DNA from: Deltaproteobacteria bacterium
GTDB lineage: Bacteria; Myxococcota_A; Polyangia; Nannocystales; Nannocystaceae
Direction of reading: 5' to 3'
Assembly (NCBI GenBank): GCA_947492135.1
Contig: CANLQR010000021.1
Span: forward strand, 1-32,836
DNA: 32,836 bases
Shown here: one piece after another, positions 1 through 8,857 of the stretch
Numbering within the stretch: position 1 is the stretch's first letter
Layout of the letters: the number at the start of each line of letters is the position of its first letter
Position numbers and translations under genes: made by a program
The notes under the pieces: model-generated
What the model was told of the DNA's origin: nothing
The model's input: only the letters and a program-made list of their open reading frames with translations
The model's database searches: none

Positions 1-105
1 CTCGCGCGCGACGCCGGGGCGCGCCCGGCCGCGGCCGTCACCGCATTCGTCGAACGGGCGATCGAGGGCCGCAACAAGCGGATGGGCATGGGGCGGATCC
101 AGTGA
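1..105 (+). CDS. C-terminal end of an unidentified protein (partial)
   Basis: Frame 1 is open from the window edge to a TGA at 103-105. It gives 34 residues ending in RNKRMGMGRIQ, preceded by an amphipathic stretch (VTAFVERAIEGR) that looks like the last helix of a folded protein. The start lies outside the window, so the family cannot be named. The next gene begins about 240 bases downstream on the same strand; the gap shows no recognisable gene or site. Confidence 0.5.
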   Translation, partial: LARDAGARPAAAVTAFVERAIEGRNKRMGMGRIQ

Positions 106-348
106 TGCTTGAAGAGTCTCCCTCACGTCGACGACGGCGCGACGCTGCAGGGGTGCTGCACGATGTCTCGCGCGCACTTGGCACGACCCATCGAACGGTC
201 AGGCACGCCCAAGACCCATCTTTGGCAACTTCGTGCGACATCACACTGGTTGAGCTGTCGCTCGCGGGACGATTACGCAACCAAGACGCAGCATGACACC
301 CCCGCAATAAACCCAGGGCGCCTAGTCTGCGAGACTCCGAGCCCGCCC

Positions 349-1314
<966 letters not shown>

Positions 1315-1352
1315 GGTTGCCGTGGATCTTGGTCGCTGTGCCAAGCCCGACG

Positions 1353-2570
1353 TCAGTTCGGCACCGCGCGCCAGAGTCTTCCGATCGGCGGCTCGTCGCT
1401 GGTCAGCGCCGTGGTGTCACAGCTGCCAAACGTGCTGGCGTAGAGATACCCATCGGTGCCCTGGGCCCACGCCGAGGCGTGCGCGAGATGGCCCAGCGCG
1501 ACGTCGCTCACGACCGCGCCGGTGTCGCCTAGCGCGAGCCCGCGGACAAAGCCGAGGCAGAAGTCGCCGAACAACATGTGGCCCTCGAGTCGACCGTCGT
1601 AGGGGTCTTGGCCTACGGCCACGTGCTCGACGCCGACCCACGCCGCACGACTGACCGACGTGGTCACGAGGGCGTCCTGGTCGAGGTAGTCAAAGCCGCC
1701 TTCGTGCGGCCACTGAACCACCGGATCCGTCAGTCCCGCGCACGCGGTTGCCTGGGCGTTGCACTGGCCTTCGTGCAGCGCCCAGCCAAAGTTGGTGCCG
1801 AGGCGATCGAGCACGTTGATCTCTTCGAAAGCCTCGGCGCCGACGTCACCGATCCACAATCGCCCCGACGAATCCATGGCCCCGCGCCATGGCGATCGCA
1901 ACCCCATGGCCGCAACGTCGTCGTGTGGTTCGGCCGCACCGACCCCGGGATTGTCCGGTGCCGGCTCGTGCCCGCCGCGGTCGGGGTCACGCGACGGCAC
2001 GATGCGCACCACCGAACCCAAGGTGTCGTCCGCACTCTGGCCATTGCCGCGGACGTTCTTGTCGCCCAGCAACGCCCACATCACGCCGCTGGGCTCGAAC
2101 CCCATCGCACCGATGTTGTGCCACGGGCGATCCGCCAGGATGTCGCCCGCGCGAAGGATCTCCACCGCGGTCGATGCCACGCCGTCGAGATCGTCGGCAG
2201 CGAACGTCAACCGCATGATTGCGCTGCTGGTGAGATCGATGCACATGCCGATATACACGTACCGATTGCGCATGAAGTCTGGATCGAGCGCGATCGAGAT
2301 GAGGCCGCAGTCCAGCTCGGAGTACACCCCGGGCACGCGCAACGAACCCAGACTCGCAGCGTCATCACCGTCGATTCGCATGTGGTGGATGGTGCCGGCC
2401 TTGTCCAGCACCAGCAGTTCGTCGCTGTCGGGGATGAAGCGAAAGTCGGTGATCGCGGTCAGCGTCACGTCGGTGTCGATCGGTTCGAAGGCCAGACCGA
2501 AGTCGGGGTCTGGGCCAGGCGCCTCACCGCAGGCCAGCAGCACCAGTAGTCCCATCGCGATCCTCGTCAT
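1353..2570 (-). CDS. Glucose/sorbosone dehydrogenase-like lipoprotein (PQQ, soluble-GDH fold)
   Basis: A 405-residue predicted lipoprotein (short hydrophobic start, LLVLLAC with Cys14). It matches the soluble PQQ glucose/sorbosone dehydrogenase beta-propeller family. Two hallmark segments can be read: WHNIGAMGFEPSGVMWALLGD, which carries the family's catalytic His-Asn-x-Gly, and GLRSPWRGAMDSSGRLWIGD followed by VGAEAFEEIN. Members oxidise sugars or similar alcohols in the periplasm; the substrate here cannot be told. Its ATG overlaps the stop of the upstream diheme cytochrome gene by 4 bases (ATGA), so the two should be translated together. The cytochrome is the obvious electron acceptor, which is an inference from the arrangement. 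Confidence 0.82.
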   Translation of the reverse strand: MTRIAMGLLVLLACGEAPGPDPDFGLAFEPIDTDVTLTAITDFRFIPDSDELLVLDKAGTIHHMRIDGDDAASLGSLRVPGVYSELDCGLISIALDPDFMRNRYVYIGMCIDLTSSAIMRLTFAADDLDGVASTAVEILRAGDILADRPWHNIGAMGFEPSGVMWALLGDKNVRGNGQSADDTLGSVVRIVPSRDPDRGGHEPAPDNPGVGAAEPHDDVAAMGLRSPWRGAMDSSGRLWIGDVGAEAFEEINVLDRLGTNFGWALHEGQCNAQATACAGLTDPVVQWPHEGGFDYLDQDALVTTSVSRAAWVGVEHVAVGQDPYDGRLEGHMLFGDFCLGFVRGLALGDTGAVVSDVALGHLAHASAWAQGTDGYLYASTFGSCDTTALTSDEPPIGRLWRAVPN

Positions 2571-3583
2571 GGCGCGAGTCCCTCGATCCAGCGCCGCAGC
2601 GTCGCGATCGCGACCTCATCGCGCGTCGATGCGGCGACCGGCGGCATGCTGTCGACGTCGGGTGTATCGGCCTCGCCAGCGACGGCGAGAAACAACAGAC
2701 TACGCTCGGGAGCACCCGGGACGATCCGAATCCCGCTGCCGCTGGCGCTGCCCACTGCCGGCTGGCCGATGATGTTCTCGAGCGCGACGGCGGGGCCGAG
2801 ATCGAAGCTCGCGTTCTCCCCGTCGCCGCCGTGGTGGCAGTGCACGCAGTTGCCCACGAACCACCCCAGCACCCCGGCGGTCGCCGGATCCGGCGCATCG
2901 AGCTGCAACGGCCGCTGGGGCGCGCCCGCGAGCAACACGCCCAGACGATCAAAGCGCGAGAGTTCGTCGTCGTCACCATGACCGGCCTCGGCGAGTTGAA
3001 GCTCACTCACGCCAAGCAGCGGCACAGGGGCCGACTCGTGGCACTGGCGGCAGTTGAGCCGCGACGGCACCTGATAGACCCGGCCCGAGCCGAGTTCGAT
3101 CGACTCCGGCTGATCCAGCGCAAGTTGCTGGGCATCGCTGGCGTCGTCGTTCCAGCGATACGCGACGTACTCCCAAGCACCGTCGTCGAGCGCGCGAATG
3201 GCTCGGGTCTCGATCGGCTGTCCCTCGATCGACAGTGTCTTCAAGGCGACGGCGCCGACTGGGAACTGCCAGCGCGCACGGTCACGATCGTCGATCACGT
3301 CTGCCGGCGGCAGCAGCAACAGCCGGTGTTTGTCCGCGCCGTCAACCCAGAGCTCATGGCCGACCTCGTAGGCAAGGCCCCCGCCCGCCGCATCGTCGCC
3401 CTGCGCGTGCGGATCGAGCGTGAGCTCGGACAACCAAGGTGGCCACTGCGTGGTCGGGTCCGTGATCGACGCCGGCACCGCACAGGCCGCCATCGACACG
3501 ATGCACACGCTCGCAAACGATGCCACGACGTGCAGCGTCCGCTCGCACGCACGACCTCCCCAACCCGTGGTCCACCCCTTCAT
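2567..3583 (-). CDS. Diheme c-type cytochrome-like lipoprotein (HNE_0200/SO2930 family)
   Basis: A 338-residue protein with two heme c attachment motifs, CRQCH (178-182) and CVHCH (246-250). The surrounding sequence (VPSRLNCRQCHES; GWFVGNCVHCHHGG) is typical of the conserved HNE_0200/SO2930 family, often found beside or fused to glucose/sorbosone dehydrogenase domains. The frame is open back to 3910, but the Met at 3583 starts a convincing export signal ending in SMAAC (Cys34), so I chose it; the longer N-terminus is Arg/Pro-rich and unlikely. First gene of a two-gene minus-strand operon with the sugar dehydrogenase (4-base overlap). The intergenic region 3584-3761 is shared with a divergent lipoprotein gene and should hold both promoters; no clear -35/-10 pair stood out. 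Confidence 0.8.
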   Translation of the reverse strand: MKGWTTGWGGRACERTLHVVASFASVCIVSMAACAVPASITDPTTQWPPWLSELTLDPHAQGDDAAGGGLAYEVGHELWVDGADKHRLLLLPPADVIDDRDRARWQFPVGAVALKTLSIEGQPIETRAIRALDDGAWEYVAYRWNDDASDAQQLALDQPESIELGSGRVYQVPSRLNCRQCHESAPVPLLGVSELQLAEAGHGDDDELSRFDRLGVLLAGAPQRPLQLDAPDPATAGVLGWFVGNCVHCHHGGDGENASFDLGPAVALENIIGQPAVGSASGSGIRIVPGAPERSLLFLAVAGEADTPDVDSMPPVAASTRDEVAIATLRRWIEGLAP

Positions 3584-3761
3584 CACCCCAACCGAAACCC
3601 ATCCCAACGGCCACCTAGCCGTCGTTGGGTCTGACACGCCCTTGCGCGATGTGCAAGTCTCGGTGATACTCGCAGTCGTTGGTTGGATAGCGATGGTCGC
3701 GACGGGTCGTTGTCGACACGTGTTTTTGGTTTTTCGTTGGCGGATCAAAGCGAGGTCGGCG

Positions 3762-4610
3762 TTGTTGCGCGATACAAGACGAGCGGTGGGGTTGGGACTA
3801 TGGCTGGCTGCGGGCCTGCTAGGCGCCTGCGATGCGTCGTCCCCTGGCGACGCCGCAACCCTGCCCACATCCGGCGAGACTGGCTCCGACTCGGGCGCCA
3901 CCGCGACCACCGGCGAACTCGCCTCGGACTGCGATGCGCCGATCGGCGAGGGCGCTTGTGCGCTCGAGACGATCTGCGAGGTCTACACCTGTGGCGGCAA
4001 GGACTCGCTGTACAACCACGATGGTTGCCCGCGGACCCAGTGCACCCTCGACGCCGAGTGCGACGACGGATGGCGTTGCTTTGCGTTGGTGCTGGAAGCC
4101 GCGTGCGTGACCGGGGAGCTCGCGTGCGAAGTCGGCGCGGATGCCTGCGAGTGCTCGCCGGTGACAGCCTGCGCCGGCAACGGCCGCGGCCACTGTCTTC
4201 CCGACTCGGTGTATCCGCCCGAGCAGGACTGCCAACCATTGCTGATGGGTTGCAGTGACGAGCTTGCGGCGTGGCATACCGCGATCGTCGCGACGCGCGA
4301 CGACCACCAAGCCGGCGGCCGCAACGAGCTCGCCGCCCAGCTCACCGCGTGTGCACCGCTCGCGCTGCAGGCGGTGGTCGATTGCGGGACTCCGGTGTGC
4401 GAGGCGATCTGCGCCGCAGCACCGTGTTCTCACCCCGACGCCGACAGCTGCGTCGCGGCGTGTGAGGCCTCGATCGAGGGTGTCGGCGCGAGCGAGCTCG
4501 CAGCTTGGATCGCAGCCGTCGGCGCCCAACCAAGGGCGGCCTGCGACTGCAGCGCGTGCGAAGGCCTCGCGAGCAACCTCTGCGCGGGGACCTGGGGATG
4601 CGGCGGCTGA
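3762..4610 (+). CDS. Cys-rich lipoprotein, unknown function
   Basis: Predicted lipoprotein of about 282 residues. From the TTG at 3762 the protein reads LLRDTRRAVGLGL and then a lipobox LLGAC; a GAGGT ribosome-binding-like element sits 5 bases upstream. An ATG at 3693 is possible but would give an unusually long N-region. After the lipid anchor comes a Ser/Thr/Gly linker (SGETGSDSGATATTG) and then a region with more than 20 cysteines in short spacings (CEVYTCGG, CECSPVTAC, CDCSACEG), suggesting several small disulfide-bonded modules. I do not recognise the family. The stop overlaps the start of the next lipoprotein gene by 13 bases, so they form an operon. Confidence 0.7.
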   Translation: MLRDTRRAVGLGLWLAAGLLGACDASSPGDAATLPTSGETGSDSGATATTGELASDCDAPIGEGACALETICEVYTCGGKDSLYNHDGCPRTQCTLDAECDDGWRCFALVLEAACVTGELACEVGADACECSPVTACAGNGRGHCLPDSVYPPEQDCQPLLMGCSDELAAWHTAIVATRDDHQAGGRNELAAQLTACAPLALQAVVDCGTPVCEAICAAAPCSHPDADSCVAACEASIEGVGASELAAWIAAVGAQPRAACDCSACEGLASNLCAGTWGCGG

Positions 4611-6361
4611 TGCTCGGGATCGCCGCGCTGGGCGGGTGCGGATCCGAGCCGGCGTCGCAGTGTGACCGCGGCTGTGCGCCCGAGGCCCAGCCGGTGAATT
4701 CGACCGGCTACCACGGCGATGCGCGTCGCCTGGGTTGGAACGACCACGAGGTGGAGCTCGTGCCCTCGGCGATCAGCGAGCGTGGTCTCACGATCCGCTG
4801 GCAATCGCCCGTGCTCGATGCCGAGACGATCGATGGCGTCACCTACCCACCTCACCTGTACGCAGTCCCGTTGTGGGTCGACGAACTCGAGCGCGACGGC
4901 AGCTCGGCGCGGACGATCTTCGCCGCCACCAGCAACGGTTGGGTGTACGCCATCGAGGCGGACGAGCGCGGTTGCTCGCGCTGCGGTGCAGCGCCCGGCG
5001 ACGTCCTGTGGGCGACACGGTTGGTCGACGCGGTGCCCGTGGGCGGCTTGGACGGCGGCATGCCGCTGGGCGTGCTGTCGACACCCGCGCTCGATCTCGA
5101 AGCCGGCCGCCTGTATGTCGCCGCCTTGGATCGCGCGCGCGGGTGGCTGGTCTTTGCGCTCGACGCGAGCGACGGCAGCGTCGTGACGGACTGGCCTGTG
5201 GCGCTCGATGACAGCGTGGTCTCGCCGCTCAACCTCAACGGCCCGGCCACCCTGCAGCCTGCCGAGCTGGTCTCGCAGCGCGGCGCGCTCGGTCTGTCTC
5301 CCGACGGCGATCGCCTCTACGTGCCCTTCGGCACCTACCGCGGCGACGGGGTCGGATGGTTGGTCGCGATCGACATCCCCACCGCGACGCCGAGCGCGGC
5401 GTTCTCGAGCGCGCCCTGGACCGAACAGAGCAGCAACGGCGGGATCTGGGGCGCAGGCGGCCCGACGATCGATGATGACGGCAACCTGTGGATCACCACC
5501 GGCAACGCTCCCGCGGCTTCGGCGATGGCGGCGGGCACCTGGGGAAACTCGCTGCTCCACCTCGACCCAGCGCTGCGCCTACTGGGTACCTACACGCCGT
5601 TCAACTATTGCTGGCTCGATTTTTCCAACATGGATCTGGCCTCGAGCACACCGCTGCTGCTCCCGACGCTACCGGGCTCTCCGACGCCGAACACGGTCGC
5701 GTTCGGCGGCAAGCAGGGCAATGTCTACCTGGTCGACCGCGACGCGCTGACCCCTGCTGGGGTCGCTCGCCCGGCGTGCAGCGACGCGGCCCAAGCCGAT
5801 CGTTCGCTGCTGCCACCAGACGACCAGCCGCAGTTCGGCACTCGCGGGCCGCTCAACGTGTTCGGACCCTACAGCGAGCTGTTCGGCCAGCTCGACTACG
5901 CCAAGATGCGCAGCCGACTCGCCTACGCCGAGCTGCGGGGTCAACGGTGGTTGTTCGCCGCTGGCGCAACCAAGGCCAGCGAGGACTCGGAGCAGAGCAT
6001 CCCACCCGCGGTCGCCAAGCTCCGCGTCGTCGCAGGGTCCGAGGCCCCGGCGTATCTCGAGATCGACGCGTTCGCCGACGCGGTCGCGTTCGTGAACCCT
6101 GGCTCGCCCTCGGTGTCCAGCAACGCCGATGGCGCCGGCGTGGTCTGGGTCCTCGACGAGAACGCCCCGCGCACGGCATCTCTGCTCGATCCCGCGACGC
6201 CGGGTCCGATCCTCTATGCATTCGATGCCGACACGTTGGCGTTGCTGTGGCGTAGCGAGGCCGGTGCGCTGGCGCGCGGCGGCAAGTACGGCACGCCGCT
6301 GGTCGCCCACGGTCGCGTCGTCGTTGGCACCGATCGGATCGTCGCACTGGGTCTGCCATAA
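4598..6361 (+). CDS. PQQ-like beta-propeller lipoprotein
   Basis: A 587-residue predicted lipoprotein starting MRRLMLGIAALGGC (Cys14). The body has repeated propeller blades of the PQQ-dehydrogenase/BamB kind: ATSNGWVYAIEADERG, LYVAALDRARGWLVFALDA, GNLWITTGNAP, FGGKQGNVYLVDRDAL, GPILYAFDADTLALLWRS and a closing GRVVVGTDRIVAL. The Asp/Trp pattern (YAIEAD, FALDASDG, YAFDADTL) is that of PQQ_2-type blades. No heme motif is present. It may bind PQQ as a dehydrogenase or be a structural propeller; the sequence alone does not decide. The start lies inside the preceding gene (13-base overlap), so translation is probably coupled. It stands beside, and divergent from, the cytochrome/sugar-dehydrogenase operon. 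Confidence 0.75.
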   Translation: MRRLMLGIAALGGCGSEPASQCDRGCAPEAQPVNSTGYHGDARRLGWNDHEVELVPSAISERGLTIRWQSPVLDAETIDGVTYPPHLYAVPLWVDELERDGSSARTIFAATSNGWVYAIEADERGCSRCGAAPGDVLWATRLVDAVPVGGLDGGMPLGVLSTPALDLEAGRLYVAALDRARGWLVFALDASDGSVVTDWPVALDDSVVSPLNLNGPATLQPAELVSQRGALGLSPDGDRLYVPFGTYRGDGVGWLVAIDIPTATPSAAFSSAPWTEQSSNGGIWGAGGPTIDDDGNLWITTGNAPAASAMAAGTWGNSLLHLDPALRLLGTYTPFNYCWLDFSNMDLASSTPLLLPTLPGSPTPNTVAFGGKQGNVYLVDRDALTPAGVARPACSDAAQADRSLLPPDDQPQFGTRGPLNVFGPYSELFGQLDYAKMRSRLAYAELRGQRWLFAAGATKASEDSEQSIPPAVAKLRVVAGSEAPAYLEIDAFADAVAFVNPGSPSVSSNADGAGVVWVLDENAPRTASLLDPATPGPILYAFDADTLALLWRSEAGALARGGKYGTPLVAHGRVVVGTDRIVALGLP

Positions 6362-6420
6362 ATCCCGTTGCAATGGCCGCCCGACCGCGCTAGGTTGTTC
6401 GAGTTGGAGTTGGGTTTGAT

Positions 6421-8232
6421 ATGAAAAAGCTATCCTCGTTGGCACCTCTTGCGATTGCATTGGCCTCGTCCGCGCCCCGTGAGGCCGACGCATGTGGCGG
6501 AACATTCTGCGACGCAGGACCCAACGCGATGCCGGTCGACCAGACCGGAGAGAACATCCTGTTCGCGATGGGCGACGGCTACACCGAGGCGCACATCCAG
6601 ATCCAGTACGACCCCACCACCGAAGCCAGTCAGTTCGCGTGGGTCGTGCCGCTGACCCTCGTGCCGACCTTCTCGGTCGGGTCGCAGCGACTGTTCGACA
6701 ACGTACTGGCCGGAACCGTCCCCGCCTACGGGTTCAATTTTCAGTTCGACGATTGCGGCGGAGACGCATCTGACTCCAACGCGGGCGGTAGCGATCCGAC
6801 CGGCGCCGGCGACGGTGGCGAAACCGGCAGTGACACTGGCCCCACGGTGGTGTTGGAGCAGACCGTCGGCGCGTTCGACATCACGGTGCTCTCGGGCGGT
6901 ACAGCCGACGAGGTCATGGATTGGCTCGGGGCCAACGGCTACCAGCAGGATCCCAACGCAGAGCCGATTCTCGCCGAGTATCTCGCCGAGAACTACCTGT
7001 TCGCGGCGTTCAAGCTGACCAACGGTGCCGACACCGCCGAGATCCATCCGATCACCCTACGCTTCGAGACCGAGGAGGCCTGCGTCCCGCTGCGACTGAC
7101 CCGGATCGCCGCAGTCGAGGACATGGAGGTGCGCACGTTCTTCCTCGCCGACTCGCGCGTGGTGCCGCAGAACTACAAACACGTCGTGATCAACCCGGTC
7201 AAACTCGACTGGCCCAACTTCGCCGCGAACTACAAAGAGGTGATCACGCTGGCCGTCGATGCCTTTGGCGCCGAGGGCAAGGCCTTCGTCACCGAATACG
7301 CAGGCACCAGCCAAGTCGTCGCTGCCGATGGGATCTTCAGCGACTCGTGGGACTCGGCCGCGTTTGCGAACCTGCCCGTGGTCGACGTCGTCGACACGCT
7401 CTACGCCCAGGGGCTTGGGGCTTGCGACGACTTCGATGGGCAGTGCAGCTTCACCCACGCCCTGTTGCCGGGCCTGCTCGCGAGCTTCTTGCCGGTGCCA
7501 GACGGTGTCGACTCCACCGAGTTCTATGCGTGCCTGACCTGCTTCGAGGACCAGATCGACCTCGAGGCGTGGGGTGACGGCACAGCCTTCGCGGCGGCGA
7601 TGGAGCAGCGGATCGTCGAGCCTGGGCGCCACGCCCGCGACCTTCTCGCGCTGTTTCCCACGCTGACCCGCATGTACACGACCATCTCGCCGGCCGAGAT
7701 GACCGCGGATCCATTCTTCTGGGAGAACCCCAAGCTACCCGAGGTCGATCTCACGCAGTCGCTCGCGACCCGACGGATCTTGTGCAACGGCGACGCGCTG
7801 TGGACGTTGCCCGACGGCCGCGAGGTCTACGTGCCCAACGACGGCAGCTGGCCGGTGATCAACGAAGAGATGCCGTGGGAGCAGGAAGTCGCCGAGATGC
7901 CGAACAGCGGCGCTCCGTTGTCGCTGGTCGACAACGGCACGCTGATCGACACGCAGGTTGCGGCCTACAACTGCGCGTTGGGTTGGCCGGCAAACCTGTG
8001 CGGCTCTGGAGCCGACGGCGGCACCGGCGGGCCAAGCTCCGAGACCGGAGGACCGAGCACTTCCGATACGTTGGGGGGCAGCGGCGAGGAGTCCGGGGGT
8101 TCCGGTTCCGCCGGCCTCGAAGACGGCGGGTCCGGCTGCGGCTGCACGACCGATTCGCGCGGGCCGATGGGCGCACTGTGGGCGCTGGCCTTGGTCGCAG
8201 TGCGGCGACGCCAACGCTCACACTCGATCTAG
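6421..8232 (+). CDS. DUF2330 protein with MYXO-CTERM-like tail
   Basis: A 603-residue exported protein. The N-terminal signal (MKKLSSLAPLAIALASS) leads into the DUF2330 opening (ADACGGTFCDAG, PVDQTGENILFAM, QFAWVVPLTLVP). The DUF2330 domain appears interrupted near residues 115-143 by a Gly/Ser/Asp/Thr linker (GGSDPTGAGDGGETGSD). A second such linker near 540-580 leads to CGCTT, a short hydrophobic helix and an Arg cluster (GALWALALVAVRRRQR). This is the layout of the MYXO-CTERM surface-sorting signal of myxobacteria. The role of DUF2330 is unknown; the tail suggests a cell-surface location. Its stop lies 5 bases from the stop of the convergent small lipoprotein gene, leaving no room for a separate terminator. 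Confidence 0.85.
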   Translation: MKKLSSLAPLAIALASSAPREADACGGTFCDAGPNAMPVDQTGENILFAMGDGYTEAHIQIQYDPTTEASQFAWVVPLTLVPTFSVGSQRLFDNVLAGTVPAYGFNFQFDDCGGDASDSNAGGSDPTGAGDGGETGSDTGPTVVLEQTVGAFDITVLSGGTADEVMDWLGANGYQQDPNAEPILAEYLAENYLFAAFKLTNGADTAEIHPITLRFETEEACVPLRLTRIAAVEDMEVRTFFLADSRVVPQNYKHVVINPVKLDWPNFAANYKEVITLAVDAFGAEGKAFVTEYAGTSQVVAADGIFSDSWDSAAFANLPVVDVVDTLYAQGLGACDDFDGQCSFTHALLPGLLASFLPVPDGVDSTEFYACLTCFEDQIDLEAWGDGTAFAAAMEQRIVEPGRHARDLLALFPTLTRMYTTISPAEMTADPFFWENPKLPEVDLTQSLATRRILCNGDALWTLPDGREVYVPNDGSWPVINEEMPWEQEVAEMPNSGAPLSLVDNGTLIDTQVAAYNCALGWPANLCGSGADGGTGGPSSETGGPSTSDTLGGSGEESGGSGSAGLEDGGSGCGCTTDSRGPMGALWALALVAVRRRQRSHSI

Positions 8233-8237
8233 CGGCA

Positions 8238-8759
8238 TCAAATACAGACGGCGGCACCGATCGCGTTGGCGCAGACGCTCGGGTCGCCGGCTGCCGCCTC
8301 GCAAAAGTGCTCGCGGCACTCGAAGAAATTGCCCGCCTCGATGGGGCTGCCGTTTTGTGGCAGTGCCTCGGCCTCCATCATGCAGGCCTCCTCCGACGCG
8401 ACGTGATCCTCACCCCACTTCGCGTGGTACTCGTCGTGACAGTTCGCGAGCATGCAGCCGCAGTAGGCGACGATCGGATCGCTGCCGTCGGTGTCGACAC
8501 TGTGGTCGTCGCCACCGTGGTCGCCGCTGCTGGAGCTCGCGCCGTGGTCGCTATCCGCGGTGGTCTCGGCGACGTGGTCGTGGTCGCCACCGCTGGAGGT
8601 CCCGGGAGTCGTCGCGCTCGAAGTTCCCGCAGACGCCTCCGCGCCGTGATCGTCATCGTGATCGTGGTCGGTCGTGACTCCGGTGTCACCGGAGTCATCG
8701 GACTTGCACGCGAACACCAACAGAAGGCCGACAGTGAGGCCGCGAACGCGAGAATGCAT
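8238..8759 (-). CDS. His/Asp-rich lipoprotein with small Cys-rich domain
   Basis: A 173-residue predicted lipoprotein (MHSRVRGLTVGLLLVFAC, Cys18). Residues of roughly 25-90 are a low-complexity tether loaded with His and Asp (DHDHDDDHG, GGDHDH, DSDHG, DHGGDDH), a composition that commonly binds Zn, Ni or Cu. The last 80 residues form a compact domain with many cysteines (CGCMLANCHDEYH, EAC, FECREHFC, SVC, AVC). I know no name for this domain. Metal capture or sensing at the cell surface is an inference from composition only. It follows the membrane-protein gene on the same strand after 98 bases and converges with the DUF2330 gene. Confidence 0.75.
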   Translation of the reverse strand: MHSRVRGLTVGLLLVFACKSDDSGDTGVTTDHDHDDDHGAEASAGTSSATTPGTSSGGDHDHVAETTADSDHGASSSSGDHGGDDHSVDTDGSDPIVAYCGCMLANCHDEYHAKWGEDHVASEEACMMEAEALPQNGSPIEAGNFFECREHFCEAAAGDPSVCANAIGAAVCI

Positions 8760-8814
8760 GAGCGTGAAGCTGCCCGACCCTCGGCTGGGAGGTCAAGGCG
8801 TGGCCCGCGGCTGA

Positions 8815-8835
8815 GGTGTGGTGGATTTTCACACC
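8815..8835. other. Small hairpin between two minus-strand genes
   Basis: GGTGTG at 8815-8820 pairs with CACACC at 8830-8835 around a 9-base loop. It lies just past the stop of the membrane-protein gene and before the start of the His/Asp-rich lipoprotein on the minus strand. It could be a weak terminator or a processing site; there is no proper T-run, so the call is tentative. Confidence 0.25.
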
Positions 8836-8857
8836 CCCGCGGCGCGTCAGGGAGAGG

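Noticed and set aside
102-296. A 64-codon open frame before the desaturase
   Set aside because: Arg-rich, no motif, overlaps other frames equally open; it does not look like a real protein.
1578-2549. A 323-codon open frame antisense to the sugar dehydrogenase
   Set aside because: The sense strand has clear family motifs and a lipobox; the other frame is a composition artefact.
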